From: Leptodactylus fallax
Lineage: Eukaryota; Chordata; Amphibia; Anura; Leptodactylidae
DNA: 64,000 nucleotides
NCBI GenBank assembly: GCA_947044405.1
Contig: CAMRHE010000657.1
Location: forward strand, 384,001-448,000
Direction: 5' to 3'
The notes under the pieces were generated by a model that worked only from the letters and a program-made list of their open reading frames with translations, was not told where the DNA came from and ran no database searches. Position numbers and translations under genes: made by a program. Below are positions 50,262 through 60,099 of this stretch, one piece after another (position 1 is the stretch's first letter; every line of letters begins with the position of its first letter).

Positions 50262-50790
50262 AAGTTATCCTTAAAAGAAAAAAGGACAACTCACTCTAGC
50301 ACCACCTTTTGGAAGACAGCTCTCTATGGATCAATGCTTGGTTTTCTAAGAAACCATGAGACATTGGGGGAAATTTATTATCCCATCGACGCCAGTTTTA
50401 TTGCATAGATAGGTGACAATGTGGCGTATCTTTGGTGCAAGGCCAGAATCTCTTGATAAATCAGGGGTGCCATACACCTGTCAGGCTCTTTACTAAGATT
50501 TGTGTATAAAATGCCTGTCTTAATAAACCTGGGAATAAAGCCTAACTAGGTCATCTCTTCTAAAAGGGAGTAACCCATCCCCAGACAGGTGTTTCAGGAT
50601 TATTTCCCCTCATCAGTCCAAAGCAATGTACTGGCCGGCTGGTTGAGAGGTCATAGATGTTGGTCAAAAGGAGTACTACTACCATGTCTCCTGAGGGAAA
50701 CGTCAACTTTGAAGACCACCTTGCGGTGTGTAGAGTGTAACAGACTAAGCATGCTATACTAGGAATTCTGGGAAAGGAATATGCAAATTT
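50262..50790. repeat. Dispersed frog repeat with an inserted palindromic segment
   Basis: The left part (gatatgcaaataagttatcc ... ggacaactcactctagcacc) and right part (ggtgtttcaggattatttcc ... aggaatatgcaaatt) look like two ends of one repeat. They are split by a segment at about 50368-50545 with inverted-looking ends (aaatttattatcccat, gtcttaataaacctgg). The Tc1 remnant at 50785 follows immediately. Confidence 0.4.
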
Positions 50791-51702
50791 CTACAAAGAA
50801 ACTGGCTCACATGAGGACCGCCCCAGGAAAGGAAGACCAAGAGTCACCTCTGCTGCGGAGGATAAGTTCATCCGAGTCACCAGCCTCAGAAATCGCAGGT
50901 TAACAGCAGCTCAGATTAGAGACAAGATCAATGCCACACAGAGTTCTAGCAGCAGACACATCTCTACAACAACTGTTAAGAGGAGACTGTGTGCAGCAGG
51001 CCTTCATGGTAAAATAGCTGCTAGGAAACCACTGCTAAGGACAGGCAACAAGCAGAAGAGACTTGTTTGGGCTAAAGAACACAAGGAATGGACATTAGAC
51101 CTGTGGAAATCTGTGCTTTGGTCTGATGAGTCCAAATTTGAGATCTTTGGTTCCAACCACCGTGTCTTTGTGCGACACAGAAAAGGTGAACGAATGGACT
51201 CTACATGCCTGGTTCCCCCCGTGAAGCATGGAGGAGGAGGTGTGATGGTGTGGGGGTGCTTTGCTGGTGACACTGTTGGGGATTTATTCAAAATTGAAGG
51301 AATACTGAACCAGCATGGTTACCACAGCATCTTGCAGCGGCATGCTATTCCATCCGGTTTGCGTTTAGTTGGACCATCATTTATTTTTCAACAGGACAAT
51401 GACCCCAAACACACCTCCAGACTGTGTAAGGGCTATTTGACCAAGAAGGAGAGTGATGGGGTGCTACGCCAGATGACCTGGCCTCCACAGTCACCAGACC
51501 TGAACCCAATCGAGATGGTTTGGGGTGAGCTGGACCGCAGAGTGAAGGGCCAACAAGTGCTAAGCATATCTGGGAACTCCTTCAAGACTGTTGGAAGACC
51601 ATTTCAGGTGACTACCTCTTGAAGCTCATCAAGAGAATGCCAAGAGTGTGCAAAGCAGTAATCAAAGCAAAAGGTGGCTACTTTGAAGAACCTAGAACAT
51701 AA
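50785..51702 (+). pseudogene. DD38E Tc1-related transposase pseudogene, N-terminus missing and frameshifted
   Basis: Continuous frame from KETGSHEDRPRKGRPRVT through ...GLHGKIAARKPLLRTG. It then reads MLWSDESKFEIFGSNHRVFV (51113), [23 protein letters not shown] and NPIEMVWGELDRR. In the 51113-51622 frame the second Asp is residue 95 and the Glu is residue 134, so 38 residues lie between them: DD38E, the spacing of the Intruder group rather than DD34E. A short deletion near 51545 shifts the frame. In the other frame the expected C-terminus continues (HIWELLQDCWKTISGDYLLK) to a stop at 51702. The DNA-binding N-terminus is absent, so no active enzyme can be made. Confidence 0.85.
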
Positions 51703-51865
51703 GACATATTTTCAGTTGTTTCACACTTTTTTGTTAAGTATATAATTCCACATGTGTTAATTCATAGTTTTGATGCCTTCAGTGTGAATCTACAATTTTT
51801 ATAGTCATGAAAATACAGAAAACTCTTGGAATGAGAAGGTGTGTCCAAACTTTTGGTCTGTACTG
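50785..51865 (+). mobile_element. 5'-truncated Tc1-related transposon, DD38E (Intruder-like)
   Basis: The right end, gtccaaacttttggtctgta then ctg, is followed by TA at 51866-51867. No matching left inverted repeat is found; similarity begins at about 50785 inside another repeat. The coding part is closely preserved over 760 bp. Confidence 0.85.
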
Positions 51866-51867
51866 TA

Positions 51868-51956
51868 CATGCATACATACACACAGATACATACACATTA
51901 CAGATACATACATGCATACATACATACATACATACATACACATTACAGATACATAC
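51868..51956. repeat. (CATA)n microsatellite
   Basis: Imperfect tetranucleotide repeat (catacatacatacatacata) interspersed with cattacagata units, directly after the truncated Tc1 end. Confidence 0.9.
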
Positions 51957-52617
51957 ACATTAGAAATAAACCTACATTTATGGTATCTGTCAATCCTCCG
52001 GCTTTCATTGTTGGTGATTGATTTGGGTTTATAGACACATAGTAAACCTCTACCAATACTGTCATATGACAAGAAGTTATTCCTGTGTATGTTTTCTGTG
52101 GGGATGGTGTGTATATAATACTATGATCTTTCTCTCTATTTAACCTATTATAGTATGTGCCTGTCTCTGGCAGACACTACATAGCACATTATGTTAAAGT
52201 GTTTGAAATTTGAGATTTTTCTACATTAAATTTGTCCATAATTTTTGGCTCCTGTAGAGAGATTACATTTAAAAGCCACTTACTAACCCCGCACCCCAAT
52301 CTGTTTCTGCTAGGAAGGTATGAATACAGTATTTTTCCATATAATCCATTGTTTTAAATCATGCAGCAGAGTTCATGTCATAACAAAGTGAACGACTATG
52401 GTATAACACATAGCAACCACTGAGAATATCTCAGCCGACATACTGCGCAGTGCTCGAAACCCGTCTTTTAGAGGAGTTGATGGGTTTATGGTTTCACAAT
52501 GAAATACAGCGTGATACATTTACTACTATATATAGAAATCTTATTGATTGATTAGTAACTTTTATGGTCACATAGAATAAAACATCCAGCAATGGTTGTT
52601 GGCGTACCGGTCATTAT

Positions 52618-54470
52618 TAGAGGTGGGCGATTCAACTTGTCTCGAGCAGGGTTCAATCCGAATATTCCAAATTGTTTATTTACGGCATTCTCCTGAGGAC
52701 GTCATGGGCCTGGGGTCACCGCTGAGGCCTGTGATTGGGCCACAGCGGTCACATGGGCACGCTGAGCATCATGAGGCTTGGCTTCCCCAAGTCACCACTG
52801 AGAACCAGTCACACGCCTCTGCGGTCACCCTGGGCCAATGACGTCACTGAGGAGGCTGAGAGACAGTACCGAATGCTGCACTTAGAGATAAAGGAAAGTG
52901 AGTAGAAATGTTTTTACATTTTTTTTACACCTCCCCTGGCCCTCCGCCTATTATACTCTGGGGTCTGAAGAGACCCCAAAGCATAATAATGTCACTTTCA
53001 CTTTGCCATAACTTCGACTGAAATAGATGGATAGGTTCCTAGGAGCCCTGACAGTGTTCTACACTATATTTTATAGATAGGTTCCTAGGAGTCCTGACAG
53101 TGTTCTACACTATGTTTTATAGATAGGTTTCTAGTAGCCCTAAGAGTGTTTTACACTATGTTTTATAGATAGGTTCCTAGGAGCCCTGACAGAGTTCTAC
53201 ACTATGTTTTATAGATAGGTTCCTAGGAGCCCTGACAGAGTTCTACACTATGTTTTATAGATAGGTTCCTAGGAGCCCTGACAGTGTTCTACACTATGTT
53301 TTATAGATAGGTTCCTAGGAGTCCTGACAGTGTCCTACACTATGTTTTATAAATAGGTTTCTAGGAGCCCTGACAGTGTTATAACTATGTTTTATAGATA
53401 GGTTCCTAGGAGCCCTCACAGTGTTCTACACTATGTTTTATAAATGGATTCCTAGGAGCCCTAAGAGTGTTATACACTATGTTTTATAGATAGGTTCCTA
53501 GGAGTCCTGACAGTGTTCTACACTATGTTTTATAGATAGGTTCCTAGGAGCCCTGACAGTATCCTACACTATGTTTTATAGATAGGTTCCTAGGAGCCCT
53601 GACAGTATCCTACACTATGTTTTATTGATAGGTTCCTAGGAGCCCTGACAGTGTTCTACACTATGTTTTATAGATAGGTTCTTAGGAGCCCTAAGAGTGT
53701 TATACACTATGTTTTATAGATAGGTTCCTAGGAGCCCTGACAGTATCCTACACTATGTTTTATAGATAGGTTCCTAGGAGCCCTGACAGTGTTCTACACT
53801 ATGTTTTATAGATAGGTTCCTAGGAGCCCTGACAGTGTTCTATACTATGTTTTATAGATAGCTTCCTAGGAGCCCTAACAGTGTTCTACACTATGTTTTA
53901 TAGATAGGTTCCTAGGAGCCCTGACAGTGTTATATACTATGTTTTATAGATAGGTTCCTAGGAGCCCTAAGACTGTTCTACACTATGTTTTATAGATAGA
54001 TCCCTAGGAGCCCTAACAGTGTTCTACACTATGTTTTATAGATAGGTTCCTAGGAGCCCTGACAGTGTTATATACTATGTTTTATAGATAGGTTCCTAGG
54101 AGCCCTAAGACTGTTCTACACTATGTTTTATAGATAGATCCCTAGGAGCCTTAAGAGTGTTCTACACTATGTTTTATAGATAGGTTCCTAGGATCCCTGA
54201 CAGTGTTCTACACTATGTTTTATAGATACTTTCCTAGGAGTCCTGACAGTGTTCTACACTATGTTTTATAGATAGGTTTCTAGGAGCCCTTACAGTGTTC
54301 TACACTATGTTTTATAGATAGGTTCTTAGGAGCCCTAAGAGTGTTTTACACTATGTTTTAAGAAAATTTAAAGTGTAGTTCATGCCGAATTTGTCTGTCC
54401 CAAAATAAAACGGGGACTTGACTCGCCAAACCTGTACATGAACAAATCTTGAGAGGTTTGCTCATCTCTA
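52618..54470 (+). mobile_element. Second hAT-like element with a 46-bp satellite
   Basis: The left end is tagaggtgggcgattcaac and the right end gaggtttgctcatctcta. Internal phrases gaatattccaaattgttta (left) and aatcttgagagg (right) are shared with 23541-28275, so the two are the same family. The non-satellite left arm is about 400 bp; most of the rest is the tandem array. No coding region remains. No clear target-site duplication was found. Confidence 0.6.
53021..54361. repeat. 46-bp satellite array, 29 monomers
   Basis: The monomer is the same as at 26876-28208. First and last anchors are 1,287 bp apart, that is 28 periods of 46 less one base lost in a monomer near 53370 (gttataactatg). 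Variant order differs from the first array. A three-monomer block with a tagatccctaggagcc variant is repeated 138 bp apart near 53995 and 54133. Confidence 0.95.
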
Positions 54471-55019
54471 CTCTTAACCAAGATTGACTGTTTCTGATGT
54501 GTGGCAACCACAGATGAAAAAGGGTGCTCTAGCAGATGTGGTCACACCCAGATGCTCCAAACACTAGTTGCAGCAAATGTCTGCCTAGGGATTAAAAGTA
54601 TAGTTGTTAATACTCCCAGGAAATAAAATGGAAGGGACATGGCCAACCAGAAAAGAGTCAGGATTTGGGTGAAATTAATCCCCAAAGTGGGCGTTCTGAG
54701 CGTTAAAAAGAGGCGTTCCTGGGTGGGTTGTGGGTGGAGCTGGGGAGGGTCTAAAATCTCCCAGAATTTTGTTGGCAAGTATGATTACCAGTTGATTTTT
54801 TTGGCAGCAAGATTGCACTTTGACACAAAAAAATTGCTGCAGACTCCCTTAACATATCATTATTTTATAGTTAGATTATAATCCCATAAAGTGTGAGCAT
54901 GGTATTACCATATAGTGCTCATATAATAGAAATACATAATGCTGACTGTCATCTAATGTGTACAATTGTATTAACTGGACAGATTTGTTTTGTCATTTTT
55001 ATTATTTTAGTACATTGTT

Positions 55020-56365
55020 CAAAGGGTTTTTTGGGCAACTGATATTGATGACCTATCGTTAGGTGATCAATATTAGATCAGTGGGGGTCTGACACCTGAA
55101 ACTGGAAGCAGATAGCTCTGTCTTCTGTGTAGTAACCAGTCTGAGCTCCTATACAAGTATACAGGGCTGCAGTCATTCTTCAGAGAGAACAGAGCTATCT
55201 GCTTGCAGCTATGTTCTCTGTATAGCAGCTGCTGGGAATAGCTGATCAGCAGGGCTTATGACATCCTGTAATAGAACTATAGTAATGACAAGCCTGGGAG
55301 CTTTCAATAGGCTCCCGACGATCATTGTGACTGATCGCCACCCTCCGGAACACCATCATTAAAAATGATGGCGCCAATGGTGTCTGCACATTATAGATGC
55401 TGCGGTCACATTTTGCCGTCTAAAGCGTTAACAGCCGCAGTCAGTGCCAGTAACGATCACGTCTGTTAGCGGCAGGTGCTGGCTGTATAATACATCCAGC
55501 ATCCCCCATATATAGAGAGGGCTCAGCCCCTGAGCCCTTTCCATACAGTCCCTTGTGCCTAATCATGTACATATAAGTGATTTTGCGTTGTTGTCTGTTT
55601 TCCCTCCAGCACATATGCAGATTTGGTTGATACTATGTACCACACTTTGTGATATATATGTATACTTCCATATCTTTCCACCTGGATCAACTCATCCCAA
55701 CATATGTAGTGCAAAATGACCAGCATGATTTCTGATACTCTGTCATGAGACATCTGTGAATTGTGATTTGCATACTGTTTTAATAGCATATTGTGATATT
55801 GTATTGAACTGGTTTCATGAGAAATTGGAGCCAACTATAAACTAAGGTAAGAGCGGACACATTCGCAGGGTATAAAGCTTATGTATGTATTGCATTATAG
55901 TGACATCAATGATAGATAAGGGAAGGAAAGCCTAAAAGATGTTAAATATGTAAAAATATGATAATGCTTTCTTTTCCTGGTCCCAAAATTAAATTGGTTT
56001 TCCTGGTCAAAGATATTGACGACCTATCCTAAGGATAGGTCGACAATATCAGATCAATGAGGGTCCTACACCCGACACCCCACATATCAGCTGTTCTCAG
56101 CAGCTGATACACAGAGAATGGAGCAGGAAGCAGACAGTGCTCTTCTCTGTGTAGTGGCCAGACCAGGTACTGTAGATCATTCCCATTCAATTGAATGGTA
56201 TCTAATCTGCAGTGCCACAATTCAGCCACTTTACAGAGAATCGAGCTGTCTGCTTCCTGATCCATTCTCTGCATATCTGAGAACAGCTGATCGGTGAGGG
56301 TGCCAGGTGTCAGACCCCGGCTGATCGGATATTGAATATTTTTAGTCTGGAAAACCCCCATTAAA
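55020..56365. repeat. Dispersed palindromic frog repeats
   Basis: Two related segments (about 55025-55260 and 55990-56360) share gacctatcgttaggtgatc / gacctatcctaaggatagg and cagctgttctcagcagctg motifs. A relative lies at 43900-44290. They are MITE-like, without coding content. The sequence between them (55260-55990) shows no gene. Confidence 0.45.
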
Positions 56366-56649
56366 GCTCCTACACACATCTATTTTATCTTCAGCGTTAT
56401 GTTATTTTTTCAGTGGAGCAATTCACAGATCCATGTGTTCATTCCATTTTTATTGAGCATATCCTGTCCTTGTACATTTTTCACGGAACACTTTACCTAT
56501 TGAAGTCTATGGGATCATTCATTTTCACAGAAATACTGATTCATGGAAAACAGATGAGAAACGGACAAAACTTACAAAATTAATATTGGAGGTCTGGATC
56601 CATTTTTCACGGATGAAAAATTGAGATGTGTGTGTCCATGGGATCTTAA

Positions 56650-57133
56650 AGGGAATCTGTCAGGTCAATCTGGGACACTAAACCATCCACAGGTCCTTAT
56701 AGATCTGGGATTTAGTGTCCCAGATCGCCCTGTTGTAATGCAATCCGCAGGCGCATTAAATATAAAAAACCTTCCAACTTACCTAGAGAAGGGTCCGATC
56801 AACACTGTTTGGTGCGATCGGTCCGTCTTATTCATGAGGCACGCCTCCCGGCGCCGGCGCTGTTCTTCAGTGAAGCCAAAGATGGACACCCCAGCTTCAC
56901 TACGTAATTGCCGGAGGTATGGGGCATGTGCACTGAAGCCGAGGTGTACTCCTCTGGTTTCATTGAAGAACTGCGCAGGCGCAGGGAGTACAGCGGCAGG
57001 GTGAGTATAAAGCTTTTTTATTTTTAATGCGGCCATGGATTGCGTTATAACAGGGTGATTTGGGACACTAAACCTCAGGTCCATATGGACGTGTGGGTGG
57101 TTTAGTGTCCCAAATTGCCCTGACAGATTCCCT
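56650..57133. mobile_element. TTAA-flanked MITE (484 bp)
   Basis: TTAA at 56646-56649 and 57134-57137. The ends agggaatctgtcaggtcaat and attgccctgacagattccct are inverted. A further internal inverted pair (gggatttagtgtcccagatc, tttgggacactaaacc) forms arms. The internal open frame of 127 aa overlaps its mirror frame and is not a gene. The TTAA target fits Kolobok/piggyBac-type elements. Confidence 0.7.
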
Positions 57134-57338
57134 TTAAGGCAAATGTTTATTTAAAAAAAATATGAAATGAATACAATGTAACAAATAAAACAAATTCCTC
57201 CGGATAATTGTGACATGATGTCTATTCTATAGATAAATAAAACCAGAAAGGAACGAAAAAGCCTTGGGAAGATAAAATAGTTAAATGCTAGAAAAGAATA
57301 GCTGACTTTTTACAAGACAGAATAAGGAAAACATCTCA

Positions 57339-57485
57339 TAGATTGTAAGCTCTTGCGAGCAGGGCCGTCAGTCCCATTGTGTGAATTGATTTATTACTCT
57401 GTGATGTCTCTTTCTGTCTGTACGTGAACCCTACAATTTGTAACGTGCTGCGGAATATGTTGGCGCTGTATAAATAAAATGTATT
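57339..57485 (+). repeat. SINE-like dispersed repeat
   Basis: The sequence runs from tagattgtaagctcttgcga to gcgctgtataaataaaatg and includes ctgcggaatatgttggc. A partial copy with the same 3' part is at 28543-28615. It is a common frog repeat tail. A tRNA-type promoter (A and B boxes) was not recognised. Confidence 0.5.
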
Positions 57486-59190
57486 ATAAAACAGAACTGC
57501 TATACACAAATACTCCCCTGTGCAGAAATCTTATACAATTGCTCCCTCTGCTGGTATGTCTTGTACTTTCTAAACATGTTAATATTTTTGGAACATTTAA
57601 TGGCTAATAATTGTATAGGTTATTAACTGCTTTCTCAGCAATATTAATAAATGAATGAATGAATAAATGAGTACTAAACACCAAGGACATGTGCATACAG
57701 CAATGCCCTGTGCTTACCCCTGTATATTGGCACAGGCAGAACTTAGGGGAACGGGTTTTGTGTTATGAACAGTAGACGATCCATGTGCTGCCAAATAGTG
57801 CCACCATGACACCATATTCTCAGTTTAAACGGGTTTTCCTGCAGGATAAGGGATACATTTCTTATTGGGGGGGTGTCTGTTCACTGGAACCCCAGCAATT
57901 GTGATAATAGGAGTCCCTGAGTGGCCTGTGCTAATGGCGCAGTAGTATGTAATATTGGCCACCACTCCATTCACTTCTGTAGAACTGATGGAGATAGCTG
58001 AGTGCGATGCTCCATGAGTCTCATTCAGGTATATACAGATTTGGCTCTGCATGCACACTACAAGTACATGCACACACAGCTCTGGGATCCCCTTTGTCAT
58101 AATCACTGGGGGTCTGACTACTGGGACTCTCCGGATAGGAGATAAGTGTTATTAGTGGGAAAACTCCTCTAATGCCATGCTAATAGGGAAGAAGACCATT
58201 GTTAAAGGGAGTCTATCATTGGCAAAACCAATTTTTAAATAAGCAAATATTCAAATAGCCTTAATAAAGCCTATTCCAGACATACCTTTATTTTGTTCAT
58301 CCTTCCAGTGTTTTTTTCATAAATAAAGTTTTTATCGATATGTAAATGAGCTGCACAGAGCACAGGGGGCGTTATCCCTGTACTCCGAGCACAGCCGCGT
58401 CATCCAACCTTGAACGCCTCTGCCTGGATAAATCAACGCCCCCTTCTGGTAAAGTCATGTCTCCTTCTCTTCTTAGCTACATCAATAGCAGCTTCTGATG
58501 TGTGTGCCAAAGCTCACGCATGCACTGTACGCCATCTTTATTCTCTGCGCAAATGAGAATAACTTTTAGTTTTTTTAGAAACAACTAAATTTTCCTGAGT
58601 CTTTAAGGGGTTAATTTCAGCATATGATGGAGCAGGTTGCAGTGTTTGTACATGCGGAAAATCCTAGTATTTGATGAATGCACACTGAGGTACAGTAAGA
58701 CACCATAACATAGACAGGCTTAGCCCGTCATGGAAAGTGTACCATCACTGAAGGGGGCGCCATTCACCCTTATGATCTGGGAACCCAGACCTTGCACAAG
58801 CAATCCCAGACTTGGTGCCCACACCTATGGAAAGGCGGCTACACTGGATTCCATGTTTTATTAACTACACAGTGATCTTTAGACACGTACTGTATGTTAA
58901 TAGTGGTCAAACCTCCACATCCCCTGTGTATACATCTATTGTAATAATTCATGGAGTATATTGTAATATTGGTACGCAGTGGGTTATGCTTGATCATGTG
59001 CTCTCCATCTCTGCGCCTATTCATGCACATTTCTGAGAAGTGAACAGCTAGTAATGAACATGCTCTGATCTTCCTCCTTCTCTCATTTACACAGAGGTTA
59101 AGGGCAGTGCTAATAAGGTGTATGCCCATAATGAGCCCGCAGTGTACGGTACATACTGTACATACTGTACGCTGTCTATATGTGGCGCTA
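57486..59190. other. Intergenic, nothing recognised
   Basis: Short anonymous open frames and repeat-like phrases only (for example aacgggttttcctgcagg). No gene, RNA gene or complete mobile element is supported. Confidence 0.5.
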
Positions 59191-59199
59191 GAAGATCAG

Positions 59200-59420
59200 C
59201 TCTACAATGCTGCTTTCTGACTCGCTGTGATATGGAACATGCAGCAATGTTTTCCACTAAACATGAATTAGCAAATGAAGTCCTAATTCACACTGATGTC
59301 CTTAATGTGCTGTCTGCCTGCCTGTGTGCTAAATGGAATGAGTATAATTATGTCTAATAGAATTAAATAGAATTAGACGGCTGAAAGTAAGAAGTATAAA
59401 CTGCAAGGCAAACAAGGTGA
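59200..59420. other. Candidate conserved non-coding element
   Basis: Non-repeat stretch with homeodomain-like sites (catgaattagcaaatgaag, tcctaattcacactg, aattaaatagaattagac). The composition resembles developmental enhancers. Function is inferred only. Confidence 0.25.
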
Positions 59421-59593
59421 AAAATATATACAGGAAGAGATCTGCACAGCCCTCCTCCACGTGCCCAGTGAAGATCTGCTAGAAAAGAGGTTTCTGGGTC
59501 TTTAATATCGATGACCAATCATTAGAATAGGTCATTAATATCAGGTCAGCCTCTTCATTGTATAACGGGCGCAGTGTGGTACATTGTGTATTG

Positions 59594-59751
59594 CAGGGGT
59601 CGGCCACCTTCGGCACTCCAGCTGCTGTGAAACTACAACTCCCAACATGCTCCATTCACTTCCACGGGAGTTCCAAGAACAGCAGAGCTAGTATGCATGC
59701 TGGGAGTTGTAGTTTTACAACAGCTGGAGTGCTGAAGGTTGCCTACCCCTG
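59594..59751. mobile_element. 158-bp MITE with ZNF143-like motifs in both arms
   Basis: The ends are caggggtcggccaccttcgg and ggttgcctacccctg, a long near-perfect inverted repeat (about 55 bp). Each arm carries an actacaactcccaacatgc-type motif: 59632-59650 forward, 59695-59714 inverted as gcatgctgggagttgtagtt. That matches the vertebrate ZNF143/THAP11 consensus (actacaattcccagaatgc as I recall it). CAGGGGT ends suggest a hAT (Charlie-like) MITE; a duplication was not evident. Confidence 0.7.
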
Positions 59752-60045
59752 GTAGTGGCTGTGCCTGGTATTGCAGCTCAGTCCACTTCACTTCATATTC
59801 ACTTGTCCCTGTTGTTTGGGATATTTTTACTAAATGAACCGTTGTATGGGAGTGTGATATAGCACTCAAAATCTGGTTTCAGGGAGCGAAAGAAGTAGGG
59901 TCTCAACCCGTCAATCATATATTAATAGAGACTTCGTACTCCAAAAAATGGTGTCAAAATTTCTTTTTTATTTATCACCGATCCAGTATCAATAGTAAAC
60001 AAATTTCTTCAGAAGTGTTTGAACCACATGGAGTATATAGTGAAC

Positions 60046-60074
60046 GTTTTCGGTCCTTGTGTGACCTTCATCAG
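60046..60074 (-). ncRNA. Hammerhead-ribozyme-like core motif
   Basis: The minus strand reads CTGATGA, A, GGTC, a 7-nt loop, GACC, then GAAAACG. Stem II pairs perfectly and differs from the copy at 61802 by compensatory change (GG-TC/GA-CC against GT-TC/GA-AC). The same extra A is present. A third, more eroded copy (CTGACGA on the minus strand, 37468-37474) has lost stem II. Confidence 0.3.
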
Positions 60075-60099
60075 ACTCTCAGAACTCCACAAAGTAATA

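Noticed and set aside
56621..57004. 127-codon plus-strand frame and 101-codon mirror frame
   Set aside because: Both lie within the TTAA-flanked MITE palindrome and read its inverted arms.
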